Positions 1 to 11,509 of a stretch of DNA of 64,000 nt are shown here, in pieces. The notes under the pieces are model-generated. The model made no database searches. It worked only from the letters and a program-made list of their open reading frames with translations, and was not told the origin of the DNA. Numbering within the stretch: position 1 is the stretch's first letter; each line of letters begins with the position of its first letter. The translations under genes and the position numbers were made by a program. This DNA comes from Triticum aestivum (taxonomy: Eukaryota; Streptophyta; Magnoliopsida; Poales; Poaceae), in contig NC_057795.1 in assembly GCF_018294505.1 (NCBI RefSeq), forward strand, positions 234,667,035 through 234,731,034, read 5' to 3'.

Positions 1-3000
1 TCACTTTTGACGTTGCTGACTTTCCATTGCCTTACAATGGGATACTCGGCCGTCCAGCACTCGCCAAATTCATGGCAGCCTCTCACTATGCATACAACAT
101 GCTGAAGATGCCAGGCCCGATAAGTGTCATCTCTGTCCCTGGCGACAAGAAGGATGCTCTTATCTGCGCCGACAAGATCTACCGGGAAGCAGCAGCCGCA
201 ACAGATCGCAAGTCACTTGCCGTTGAAGCTCCCGGGGGAAGAAGAAGACCAAGTCCGGCAAGAGTTCTGATGCCCACTCCGGCAAGCGCACCTCTTCGGA
301 GTGCTGCGCTACCGTCGAGGACGCACCATCGAGCTCCACCGGCAAGTGTAAGAAGACAATGGCAGCTCCACCAGAGACCAAGAAGGTGTCCGCCAAGGAG
401 GATGGCACTGGTGGTACCTTCACCATCAGTGCCACTCTCGACCCTAAATAGGAAAGCGCGCTCGTTGCTTTCCTGCGGGCGAACGTCGACGTATTTGCGT
501 GGCAACCGTCTGACATCCCCGGTGTTCCCAGGAAAGTAATCGAGCACCATCTTGCCGTCTGTCCTCATGCGCGGCCCGTCAAGCAGAAAGTCAGGAAACA
601 GGCAGTGGAGCGCCAAGAATTCATCGCAGAAGAAATCAAGAAATTGGAAGCAGCAGGCCTTGTCAGAGGAGTGCTCCATCCTACGTGGTTGGCCAACCCT
701 GTAGTCGTGCGCAAGGCAAACGGGAAATGGAGGCTTTGTATCGACTTTACCGATGTCAATAAAGCTTGTCCCAAAGACCCATTTCCCTTGCCGCGCATCG
801 ACCAGATTGTTGACTCCACGGCCGGATGTGACTTGCTTTCATTTCTTGATGCATACTCAGGATACCATCAGATCTTCATGGCAGAAGAGGATGAGGAGAA
901 GACCGCATTCATCACCCCATGTGGCACATACTGTTTCGTACGGATGCCTTTCGGTTTAAAGAATGCTGGTTCAACATTTGCAAGGGTAGTCCATGACGCT
1001 TTTGAGCCGCAAATACACAGAAATGTGGAAGCCTACATGGATGACATAGTGGTCAAGAGCAAGGACAAGGCAACTTTGATTCAAGATTTAGATGAAACCT
1101 TTGCAAATCTGTGCAAGATCAACCTCAAGCTTAACCCCGAGAAGTGTGTGTTTGGAGTCCCCTCCGGCAAGCTTCTCGGGTTCTTCGTGTCTCAGCGGGG
1201 AATTGAAGCCAATCCCGACAAGATCAAGGCCATTGAGCAGATTGAAGCACCAAAGCGCGTCAAGGATGTACGAAGACTTGCCGGTTGCGTAGCTGCTCTC
1301 AGCAGGTTTATCTCTAGATCTGCTGAGCGCGCCCTGCCATTTTTCAAAATATTGAAAAAGGCAGGTCCAATGAAATGGACTCCGGAGGCGGAGGCTGCGC
1401 TGCAGGACTTGAAGAGATACCTGTCCTCCACTCCAACACTTGTCGCACCTAAGCCACAAGAGAAGTTGCTGCTATATATAGCGGCAACCAATCAAGTGGT
1501 TAGTGCTGCGTTAGTAGCGGAGAGGGAGGCGGATGATGAGCCAGCAACCACGGCAGATGCATCCAGCGACAAGCAGGGGACTTCACCGGCAAGCTCTGGT
1601 CCCGACAAAGATGGATCTGCGCAGGCGCATGAGAAGATGCAGAAAAGAATGGTGCAGCGCCCAGTTTACTTTGTCAGTTCCCTTCTGCAGGGGGCTAGGT
1701 CAAGGTACTCTGGTGTGCAGAAATTGCTTTTCGGCCTTCTCATGGCCTCGAGAAAGCTGCGCCATTACTTCCAAGCACATGAGATCACAGTCGTCACTCG
1801 TTTTCCGCTGAAGAGGATACTGCAAAATCCAGAAGCAACAGGCAGGATTGTCGAGTGGGCACTGGAACTGTCAAGCTTTGGCCTCAAGTTTGAGAGCACT
1901 TCAACTATCCAAAGCAGAGCATTGGCGGAGTTCATAGCAGAATGGACGCCAACACAAGATGGAGAAATTCCAGAAACGAGCATCCCCGTCAAGGAAGCAA
2001 GCAAAGAGTGGCTGATGTACTTTGATGGTGCCTTCTCGCTGCAAGGCGCCGGTGCGGGCGTGCTACTTGTTGCACCCACCGGAGAGCACCTCAAGTACGT
2101 AGTCCAGATGCACTTTCCCAAGGAGCAAGCAACGAACAATACCGCAGAGTATGAAGGTTTGCTTGCCGGTCTCAGGATCGCAGCAGACCTTGGGATCAAG
2201 AAGCTCATTGTCAGGGGTGACTCACAGCTTGTCGTCCGCCAAGTGAACAAGAATTATCAGAGTCCGTTGATGGAAGCTTACGTTGATGAAGTGAGAAAGC
2301 TAGAAGAGCACTTTGACGGCCTACAGATGGAACATGTTCCAAGAGCTCAGAACGACATTGCCGATGGCCTGTCGAAGTGCGCCGCACTTAAGTTACCTGT
2401 GGAACCAGGGATCTTTGTGCTCAAGCTGACTCAACCATCTGTAACGCCATCAACTGGACAGAGCAAGAAGAGGAAGTTGATTTCTGGTGACTATTTTCCG
2501 GCAGAGCTCCCCGAAGCCGCCGCCAAGAAGGTCCTCAAAATCAACACCAAGGGTGCTGAGGAGCAGTCTGCTCCGGCAAGCCCTAGGGTTTGTTCCGTTG
2601 AAGCAGACGCTCCCGACAAGTTTTGCTCCGGCAAGCTTGCCGGGGAACATCAAGCTCCGGCTGAGCCGCAGGTTCTCGCCGTAGAAGCGGATGTTCCCGC
2701 AGCAGCAGATGTGCCTTTAGTCCTTGTTGTCGAGCCGCAAGCTCCAGCATGGGCACAGCAGATTGTCCGTTTCCTTCAGACAGGAGAACTTCCCGAAGAG
2801 CAAGAAGAAGCGGAAAGAGTAGCCCGGCAGTCAAGTATGTACCAGTTTGTCGACAACACACTGTACAGAAGAAGACTCAACGGTGTGAAATTGAAGTGTA
2901 TTCACCGGGAAGACGGACAAAAGCTGTTGGCAGAGATACATGGAGGCATATGTGGTCACCACATTGGCGCAAGAGCACTTGCCGGCAAAGCGTTCCGGCA

Positions 3001-3984
3001 AGGTTTCTTTTGGCCGACAGCCCTCCAGGATGCAACTGCACAAGTAACCAAGTGTGAAGCGTGCCAGTTCCATTCCAAGCAGATACACCAGCCAGCTCAA
3101 GCTCTCCAGACGATCCCTTTATCCTGGCCATTTTCGGTCTGGGGGCTCGACATCCTCGGCCCTTTCCCCGAGCTGTCGGGGGCTTTGAGTACTTGTACGT
3201 TGCAATCGACAAGTTCACAAAGTGGCCGGAAGTGGAACCAGTGAGGAAGGTGACAGCACAGTCAGCAGTCAAGTTCTTCAGGTCGATTGTTTGCCGTTTC
3301 GGGATCCCTAACAGGATCATCACCGACAACGGCACACAATTCACGAGCCGCACCTTCATGCAGTACGTCCAAGATCTTGGCGCCAAGGTCTGCTTCGCTT
3401 CTGTTGCTCATCCGAGAAGCAACGGTCAAGCGGAGAGGGCAAATGCTGAAGTGCTGCGCGGGCTCAAGACCAGGACTTTCGACAGGCTGCGCAAGTGCGG
3501 AAGGAACTGGATTGAGGAGCTGCCGGTGGTTCTTTGGTCGATCAGGACGACGCCAAATCGAGCCACTGGCCAGACACCTTTCGCTCTAGTCTATGGAGCA
3601 GAGGCAGTTCTCCCCACGGAACTCGTATACGGGTCACCTCGAGTGCTCGCTTATGATGAGCTTGAGCAAGAGCAGCTGCGACAAGATGACGCGCTGCTCC
3701 TTGAGGAGGACCGTCTTCAGGCTGCTGTACGAGCTGCTCGATACCAGCAAGCTTTGCGCCGCTACCATAGCCGCAAAGTTAATGCCAGAAGTTTCAAGGA
3801 AGGCGACCTTGTTCTTCGGCGTGTTCAGTCCGCCAAGAATTCCAACAAGTTGACGCCGAAGTGGGAAGGCCCTTACCGGGTGAAACGAGTCACTAGGCCT
3901 GGCGCTGTCCGCCTTGAGACCGAAGATGGCATTCCGGTGAGCAACTCCTGGAACATTGAGCATCTTCGTAAGTTTTACCCGTAG
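1..3984 (+). pseudogene. pol: Tat-lineage pol polyprotein (protease end, RT, RNase H, archaeal RNase H, integrase), broken
   Basis: Would encode the enzymes that copy the element RNA and integrate the DNA. Bases 1 to about 235 give the end of the protease region (ILGRPAL motif). A stretch open from 605 to 3244 holds RT with YMDD (residues 144-147, about 1034-1045), a first degenerate RNase H (about 1460-1900), a second RNase H beginning YFDGAF (residue 472, base 2018) with NNTAEYEG, and the integrase HHCC finger (His at 2957, CxxC at 3053-3064). The DDE core (ITDNGTQF near 3320) and a GPY/F end (WEGPYRV) follow in another frame to the stop at 3982-3984. Breaks seen: a frame change in a G5 run at 234-238, an in-frame TAG at 449-451, and a frame change near 3165-3180 around a C4 run. 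All domains are otherwise well preserved. Confidence 0.9.
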
Positions 3985-4784
3985 GGCGCGGTTGCCGGAA
4001 CCTGTTCCGGCAACCACCTTTTGTACAAGTCTTGCCGATGTTGCATATAATCCTTTGTACAAAGCCGGGCGCAGACCCCGTGCATAAGTAAAGCTCATGT
4101 GCTCCGCACATCTTGTCAATTTCATGCTTTCTACTTTTTTTGCATGTGTTATCTGACACTTTGTGCAGCGCCTACCCCCGGTAAGCAATAACGAGCCGTA
4201 AGGCTCCATATCTTTATTTTCTCTTCTTTCTTTTTCTCAAAAAGGAAAGGAAGGTTCCCTCGCCCACAAGTTTGCCGGGGGGAAAGGAGAAGATAATGGT
4301 GTGGACCAGGCGTCGTTCAAGGAAGTTTCGCCTTACCGGAAAGCAAACGACAGAAAAGCTAAGTTGCCAAAGTTTGAGCAATCAGTTTTAAATTTTTAAG
4401 TTATCTTCCTCGAACGACCGTGCTTTGTATGGAAAACCTGTGCGCGGAGGAACCAACTCGTAGCTAGTTGCGCCCTTACTTTGTTTCGAGTCCGCTCAAC
4501 AACTTAAGTGAGCTGCGACTAGTTGCGACAAGGTTTCTTGTCGGAAGCGGCACCGCCAGCAGGCTGCTGACGTCCCGCACTCAGCGCTCGCGGCCCAGGT
4601 GCCTGCGCCGACAAGTTCCCTAAAAGCGTAGGGCAAAACATACAAAGGAAGGAATCAAGTAAAGGAAATAACATAACAATCTCTACCCGAAATAGAGTTA
4701 TATTACAAGATAGCTTGTCGCAGCTCTAACAGATTGTTCTCATAACATGACCAGCAGCGACAAGAAAAAGAGAAAACGGGCGGC
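3985..4784. other. Non-coding spacer between convergent pol and antisense gene
   Basis: About 800 bases separate the pol stop (+) from the stop of the antisense gene (-), so the two genes converge here. No long reading frame stands out on either strand. Any 3' ends or polyadenylation signals of both transcripts should lie here; I could not single out a convincing one. Confidence 0.6.
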
Positions 4785-7700
4785 CTAATCTACGCGATCG
4801 CCCTCAACCCTCTTGATCCCGCTCACCTTGTCCACAATGGGTGCGACAAGGGCCTTGAGCGCTTCCAGATCAGCATCCGGCGGCAGGGACCTGAGGACGT
4901 TGGTGAGGTTGAGGCCTGGGTTGCGGAAGGCCACCTTCACCAGCACCTTTTGAAGAGCTCCCGCGCAGATCTTGCGCGACTCGTCGGCCAGCTGCTTTGG
5001 GATCTTCTCCCGGAGTCGCTGGAGGGCCGTCGCCACGCCTTTGAAGAACAAGCTGAGCTTGGCGCTGGGTTGGAGGTGCTCATCGGAGGAGTACCCGAGA
5101 TCCTCCATCCCCAGCTGCGCCAGCTCCCTGTCAATGGCTGCGGCAACATCCACGAGACCCTCTGTCCAGTGCTCCACATTCTCCCTAAAAGTGTTCTGGG
5201 CGGCGGCAGCACTCGCCAGCAGCGCCTCGTCGGCCTTGATCTTCTCCGTCAAAGCCACCTCCCGCTCCCTGGCGCTGTCCAGTGTCTGAGTCAAAGTAAC
5301 CAGCTTCAACTCAAGATCTGCATTGGATTCCTTGACGGCGCTAAGCTCTTTGCTCATCTCAGCGAGACGACCCTGCAGCTCGCCATGAGCGGTGGCGTCC
5401 TTCTCGCACTCACGCTTGAGTGCAGCAAGCTCCTCGCCGCTCGCCTTGAGATCGGCCTCCAGCTGCGCCATCTTCGTCTCCAGCTCCTTCTTGGCGGCCT
5501 CGGCAGCTGCGGCAGCATCCTCTGCTTCCTTGAGAGCCCCGCCAAATGTTTGCTCGCGCGCGGCAAGCTCCTCCTCGTGGCTGTCAAGGTTGACCTTGCG
5601 CTGCGCCAACTCGCCTTCCTGTGCAGATAGCTTTTCGGCAACAAGCCGCTGTTGCTCTTCAACTTCAGCCTTCTCGAGGAGGAAGGCTTTCCGCTCCTTG
5701 GCGACTTGCTCCCGCTCCTCTGCAGGGATCGGAGAGCTTCCTGCCTGAGACCCCGGAGCTCCTCCGCGCGCTTCTCGATGTCCACTCCCGCCTTCGCGAC
5801 AAGCGCTTCTCGGGATTCCAGCTTGGCCTGTCGGGCGCGGTAAAGCGACAACAGCTTCCGCAGCAGACGCTCCTCCTCAGGCTCGTCGTTGCTGCTGCTT
5901 GGCGCGTCGACCAGCGTCAGCCCAGCGGAGGCGAGCACCTCTCCATCCAAGATCTCTCCTTCGACCGGCACCCTGGAGCTTGACGCCCAGGGGAGCTTGA
6001 TGAAGATGCCGTCGCCGGCCTTCAAATAGGCGCCGGGCTGGGGCTCTTCAGAGCCTGGCGCTGCAGCAGCGGTGGAGGGATCGGCGGTCGGCGTAGCGCC
6101 TGACGCTCCTGCGGCCTCGGGGCCGTCAGTGCGATCGCCGGATCCCTCGCCAGCTTCTGCGGCGGCAGCTTTGGCGGCCTCTTCGGTGTTGCTGCGCACG
6201 TTCTCCTCGCCGGCGACCTCGGTTTCCATCGGCTCCGTGGCAGATGGATCTGACGAACGGAAAAAGGAGAAAAGTCAAGCAAATATCCAAAAAGAAAATC
6301 AGAAGAAGAAGAACCCAAGGGAAGTTTTCAAGCAAGAGGATTACCTGTACTAGGATCTGCAGTCATGGTCTCAACCACCGAAGGGTCGCTGGTGCTATCC
6401 CTTGCCGGAGAACTGTCCCTTGCCGGAGAATTCTCCCTTGCCAGAGAACGCTCCCTTGCCGGGGAATCCTCCCTTGGCGGTGTAGTCGAAGCAGATGGCA
6501 TTTCGGGAGCGGCTTCCGGGCACTCCTGGTGAGGCTGCTCTGCTCCTACACAAACCAACAGTCAGATATCAACAAAGAAAGAGCACCCATGCGCGCCTGA
6601 CAGCAGGAAGAAAACCATATACTTACGCTGGGGGCTGCGCTGGGGGCTGCTTTGGGGAATAGTTGCCGGGTCTGGCAAGGTGGTCTCGGACACACCCCCT
6701 GCTGTCGCGGTGGGTTCGTCCACAATAACAATCACCGGGACCTTGGCTCTCTTCGCCGCTCTCTGGGCTAGAGTCCTGAAAAGGAATGGATTCGGAGTAA
6801 AGCAAATCAGATACAAGACAAAACAACAAGAATTGAAGAACTACAAGTACATCAAAGAATCTTACTCTTCCTCTTCTTCGTCGGAGCTGAGCGCGGAGAG
6901 GTCGAAGTCCGGCACACCTTCGGTGCGACAAGGCGGAGGAGTAGGTTCCCTTAGCCGCTTGGCGGGAGCAGAGGCGGTGGTCCGGGTGGGCCCCGCTCCA
7001 GTTGCCGCAGCGGCGTGAGGTGCTCCCGCGGTAACAGTGCTTGCCACGGTGGAGCGCATCGCGCGACGCGGCGGCTGTTGACCCGTCTGCCGTCCCGCTA
7101 CGTCCACGGCCTTGCGGAGACGCCTTCTTGGTGGAGCTGGGGGCTCCGCTTGCGGCGAGCTGTCTGAAGGTTCGGGCCCGACAAGCTCTCCCTCGCCGGG
7201 CTCGCTCGACTCAGCTTCAGGCCCGACAAGCTCTCCCTCGCCGGCAAGCTCCTCTCGCTCAGCAAGGCTTGCCGCCTCTGCTGCCCCTGCCTCCTCCACG
7301 GTGAATCCAAACTCGCCCGCGGCAGCGGCTGCCGCTGCCTCTTCCAGCCTAGTGGCGATGCGCTGCATCTCCGCATCGGTGGTGTCGCGAGTGAGGCTCT
7401 TCTGTTCATCGGAGCGGATCGGCACTAGCCGTCAAAGAACTCCTGCACGACGTTGTCTGCAGGCTCTTGCCAAGTTGGGACAATTCCATGCGAATCGCAC
7501 AGCGGCATCATTGCACGGATGCGGTCGAGCGAGGAGTTGTTGCACAGCGGAACGACACCCCTCGGCAACATGGACGCTTCGGGATGTTGAGGATCGCGCT
7601 TGAACAGTTCCAGGATCATCGCGTCCCGTTCCAGGACAGTGAAGTTGAAGTTGAGGCCTGGGCGCAACCTCATGATATCCGCCGCATTCTGGAACTCCCA

Positions 7701-8460
7701 GGCGGGTCTCCTCCTCTCCTACAGGGGGGCGATGCGGCAGCAAAGAAAATCTGCGCCAACGGTGCCTACGGTGAGCCCGGCAAGCCTGAGGCGTAGGATC
7801 CGAATGACGGCAATCTTCAGCCTATCATCTTCCGGGGCCACGTTGCTCCAATCGTTGCCGCGCGCTATTGGGGCTTGGCGCTGGGCGGTAAATGGCTGCG
7901 GGTTCTCCTCGACAATCCAGCACCAGTCTGCTCTCCATTCCTCCCACTTGCTGCGGAGCTCTCCCTCCAGATAAGCTTCCTTCTTGCCAACTCTCGAGAT
8001 CCAGGCGATTCCGCCGGGTAAGGGCTCCCCTCTCTCAACCCGGGGCATAAAGAAGTGGCGAAAAAGAACTACGTTTGGATAGACTCCGACAAAGTTATCG
8101 CAGCGATGTGCGAAAACTGCCATGGTCAGAACAGCATTGGGGGTGAAGTCAAGGATGCGGAACCCGTAGATGTTCATGATATCGCAGAAAAATTCAGAGA
8201 AAGGCGGGCAGAGCCCGCAGTAGAAGAACATCGCGAAGAAAGGGTATCCATTCGGAGCCAGTTCCGAAGCGGCAGCTGAGAGTACCTTCGTACGCGGATG
8301 CGCTCGTGTCTCCGTCGACCAGAAGAGGTAGTAGTACTCCCTCAGCTCCTTCACAGCGAGCTGGGGGGGGGGGGAAGATTGCCCGCTCCTTTCGCAGCGT
8401 CGCGAGCCGCTGCGCCTCGGCCGACTTCACGACCTTCCTCTTGTCGGCTTTCGGAGCCAT
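4785..8460 (-). pseudogene. Antisense gene of the Tat element (gypsy-type putative transposase domain plus coiled coil), four exons, broken
   Basis: A spliced gene on the strand opposite to pol. The proposed start is at 8460 (MAPKADKRK). Exons by GT/AG sites: 8460-6866, 6775-6627, 6545-6345, 6249-4785; the exon 3/4 join keeps the frame. The N-terminal part (about 8354-7720), with a Phe/Tyr-rich block around FFYCGLCPPF and DFTPNAVL, matches my memory of PF04195, named 'putative gypsy type transposon', whose function is unknown. Exon 3 has short SPARE/SPARD repeats; exon 4 is a long Glu/Ala/Lys coiled coil (about 5700-5150) followed by a helical C-terminal domain. Breaks: a G12 run at 8363-8374 and a G6 run at 7724-7729 (frame changes), TAG at 7425-7427, and a frame change near 5730. 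Calling it a transposase rests only on the family name; no catalytic triad is visible. Confidence 0.8.
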
Positions 8461-8621
8461 GGCGGAGGTGGTGGGGGAGATCGACGGCGTAGGTGATGCT
8501 GGTGATGATGGGGGGCGGAGCGCTGCTCTCTTTCAGCTTTGGGAAGAAGGGGGGAGCGGCAGAGATTTCTGAGATTGGGATAGCAACCGGCGAGATGGGT
8601 GAACTACCCCTGTTTTCCCTG

Positions 8622-8629
8622 CTTATAAA
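8622..8629 (-). promoter_or_regulatory. Candidate TATA box of the antisense gene
   Basis: On the minus strand the sequence reads TTATAAGC, about 160 bases upstream of the proposed start codon at 8460 and outside the LTR. A TATA-like site also precedes the homologous gene at 50793, which supports the idea that these genes have their own promoter. The role is inferred from position and sequence only. Confidence 0.4.
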
Positions 8630-8829
8630 GAGGGAGGGGGTGGGCATTCCGTCTTTCCGAATAAAGAAACCACCCACGATCTCTCCCACGACGCCGCATT
8701 CAACGCGTGCCGTTCGGCGAAGGCGCGGTGGATACGGAGTAAGATACGGCATAACCCAGGCCGCGCGTGCCCGTGCCCTGTTTTGGGCCTGGCCCAACAG
8801 CGCTCGGCGCCATGTGTGGCCCAGGCCCG

Positions 8830-8838
8830 GGGGCTCCT
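8830..8838 (+). other. Polypurine tract next to the 3' LTR
   Basis: A G-rich run (ggggg, 8830-8834) followed by ctcc lies immediately before the TG that opens the LTR. This is where plus-strand DNA synthesis is primed. The match is short and impure, so the position relies mainly on the clear LTR edge. Confidence 0.55.
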
Positions 8839-9754
8839 GTCGGTGTACTAGAGTAGGGGTACCCTAGTATCCCGAACTTGTGCATGGGAAGTCGCAGCAC
8901 CCCGCGGCAAGGCTTGCCGGGTGACCGCCAAGGTCCTCTGTGGTTCCTTTGGAGCCATTCAAGAACGAAGTATTCAAGCCAAGGAGACAAGGCCCCGGCA
9001 ACAGGAGCTTGCCGGGAAGGCCAACCAAGGCATCTCAAGGAACTTGCCGCGACGTGCCACGCGCCCCGGCGAGGCCCAGTGAGCGACAAGCTTCCGGACG
9101 CGACAAGACAACGACCGCGGCAAGGCGCTTGCCGCGGCAAGCTACCACTCTGTACCCGCGCTCCAGCACATCCACCAACATGTCGCCCTGGGGCCTTTCC
9201 AGGCGCGCGTGGCAAGAGGCTGTGCAGCCAGCGGTGCGCGGTGGCAAGCGACGCTGACAAGACTGCCATCGTCGCGAGCGGTGGCGTCCCTGGCGGTCCC
9301 TTTTCGCACTATTTGAGCGATGCAGACGGGCATTTAATGCCTTTGTCCCCTGCCGTCAGGGTTAGGTATGATACACTATACAGGTAGTTGTACCAACTGC
9401 AATTCCTTTTCCATTTTTACCCTTGTCTATGTTGCCACCTGTCGGTGACCCCTTCAGCATATAAAAGGAGGCCCATGCGCAACGTAGAACGGGGTTCGAA
9501 GGCAGAAAAACACCCACGCTCGGTCTCGTTAGCAGCTAGTATGTACTGTAGCACTCAGCGCTCCCGAGCAAGAACTCAATACACTCAGACATGCAGCAGT
9601 AGGAGTGTTATCTCTCCGGATAGCTCCGAAGCTGGGTAAACTGCTCGTGTGCTTCGCCTCGATCCGCTCTTCGTGCGATCTCCGCCCCCCCGCCGAACCG
9701 AAAGGGGCTCGGTCCGCCGGTCCCATAGGTGTTCGTGGATCAGTTTCCCCGACA
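8839..9754 (+). repeat. 3' LTR of the first Tat element
   Basis: Begins TGTCGG and ends CCGACA, a 6-bp inverted terminal repeat with TG/CA ends; 916 bp. A TATA box (9460-9467) lies in its right half, in the orientation of pol. The inner part is rich in short repeats of gcttgccgg and gcggcaag type. The partner LTR is outside the window. Confidence 0.85.
9460..9467 (+). promoter_or_regulatory. TATA box in the LTR
   Basis: TATAAAAG on the plus strand, about 290 bases before the LTR end, fits the expected promoter position of a gypsy LTR. Transcripts starting about 30 bases downstream would begin near 9495. Confidence 0.6.
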
Positions 9755-9814
9755 GTGATGGACCAAGCGGGTCCACAAATGGAAAGCATCGATATCGCTG
9801 ATAACCACTTAAGT

Positions 9815-10158
9815 GGGTGTGAGAGGACAACCACCATCGCTTTGCAAGTGGGCCAAACATATGTTGAATATAATACATAAAATGCACAACTTTGATGTGC
9901 CACACATGCCTCAAAAACCGTAAACCATGCACTCGTACACAGAGAGAGGTTCATGAAGCGTACTACATATGATGGTCCCCTCCCCCCTCTTCGACGCATA
10001 CTATATGCTCCTACCGTAATACAACCCAAAAATAATCCTCATCGATGGTGAAATTAATTAACCTCTCCTGATGTAGGTCAAAGTGATGCACATGCATCGA
10101 CGATGGCCTCGTGGGCGCACAGATGGAAGTGTCACAAGTGAGTGTCCTAGCTAGGACT

Positions 10159-10210
<52 letters not shown>

Positions 10211-10495
10211 AGTCCCCTCCCACCTCTTCGACGCGTATGATATACCACCATAACACAAACAAAAAAGGATCTACCTTGCTGGTCAAATTAACCTCACTAC
10301 TGGCTGTTCGTCAAAGTGATGGATGACGACGTCGCGGGCCCACAGAAAGCATCTTACGGAGTGTCGTGTAGGGCAACCATCGACTGCATGTGGCCAAAAC
10401 ATGTAGGTATGAATGGGTTGTGTAATGTTTTAAATTACTAATTCACAACTCTGATGTGGCACTGGCCTGCCTAACAAAATGGCTAACCCACACGG
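9815..10495 (+). repeat. Diverged direct duplication around an AT palindrome (blocks A-B ... B'-A')
   Basis: Block B (about 9975-10112, with cctcttcgacgc and later gtcaaagtgatg) reappears as B' at about 10211-10345. Block A (about 9815-9925, with caaccacc, ggccaaa and gatgtg) reappears as A' at about 10360-10485. All copies point the same way, but the order A-B-B'-A' is not a simple tandem. Edges are approximate because the copies have diverged. Confidence 0.5.
10154..10215. repeat. 62-bp perfect palindrome with an (AT)23 core
   Basis: GGACTCGC is followed by 23 AT units and then GCGAGTCC. Both 8-bp arms pair exactly about the centre at 10184/10185, so the whole 62 bases are self-complementary. 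The arms are not part of the microsatellite, which makes this more than a simple AT run. It could extrude as a cruciform or form an RNA hairpin. Confidence 0.95.
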
Positions 10496-11509
10496 TGGCT
10501 CACAACTTGTAGTGTACTGCGAGCCACTCACCACCCCCAGACGCACACACCCACACACACACACCGTGAATCCACCGCAACTACGATGCATGTTAAATTA
10601 ATTATCCCGCGGTGGACATATATATGTTACCAAAGGAGGGACGTTTTAATGTCGAAAAAAATCAGAGATCATTAAGAAGTTTTAGTATATTAAATGATTG
10701 ATTTTCTACGGGTATAATGTGCAAAAATCAAATTCGAGCTACATGCACACGTGACAGTGCACCTAAATGGATTGCAAAAACACATGTGTCTCACTGGGTG
10801 CATATTTACGCCCCGTGCAACAAATTTTAAATAATGAGAATCTTGATTTTTAAATTCTAGTACATCCAAAACTTATTTGAAGTTCATGAAACTTATCGTG
10901 TTGTCATATGGACACCAATACAAAGTTGGATTGTACTTTTTTGGGTCAAATTTGAGACCAGTTTTGATGTAATCTTTTATCTAATTACAAACAGGAGATT
11001 ATTAATGATTGGGAACCAATATCCCAAACGGACTATTTATTCGAACCATGAGCGTTAGACCAACAATGGATACGTGTCATGCTTCGATTAAGCAAAAAAT
11101 AAAGTGGCATCATTAATCATCCAAATAGAAAAACAATATACATGCCATCACGTGACCCGTGTATCGTGCAAGCGGGCGTGAGTTGACGGGACGCATGCGA
11201 GCAGTCCGCCGCGCAGGCAGACCGGGAGGCGTGCGTGCAGGTGTGTGAATTGACAGAGGCGTGCTCATTGCACAATGTCATCGGGAGGCGTGTGAGTAGC
11301 TTTGTGAAATGGTGCTAGGCATGCCAGCAGTCCGGTGCGCAGGCTCACCGGGAGGCGAGCCAGCGGTTTGACCGCCGCCCGCCTCTCTCCCACTACTACA
11401 TCTTAATGGTGCGCCCGAGTGACCACACCAGCCATCCTCGCCACACACACAATACCCTCTCTCCGCTTGCATCCTCGATGCCACTCTCAGTCATCAAAGC
11501 CGTCAGTGT

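Larger units (their letters stand above)
1..9754 (+). mobile_element. Ty3/gypsy retrotransposon, Tat lineage, 5' part outside the window
   Basis: The window opens inside the polyprotein gene and runs through pol, an antisense gene and a 3' LTR that ends at 9754. The order RT, RNase H, a second archaeal-type RNase H, then integrase is the hallmark of the Tat lineage. An extra antisense gene between pol and the 3' LTR is known in several Tat elements (Grande, RIRE2, Retand types). The 5' LTR, primer binding site and gag lie left of the window, so the target-site duplication cannot be checked; the bases after the LTR are gtgat. The coding parts hold stops and frameshifts, so the copy is not autonomous. 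I do not assign a family name. Confidence 0.9.
9755..11395. other. Unassigned DNA with palindrome and diverged duplication
   Basis: No reading frame with recognisable similarity. It contains an AT palindrome, two diverged copies of two short blocks (listed separately), a short CA-rich tract near 10545-10564, and repeated gggaggcgtg words near 11225-11345. It may be old target DNA of the first gypsy element or part of an unrecognised transposon. Confidence 0.5.

Noticed and set aside
10289..10300. cactactgg as the left CACTA terminus
   Set aside because: Only the first eight bases agree with CACTACTGCAGG; the following bases do not match the terminus at 38772.
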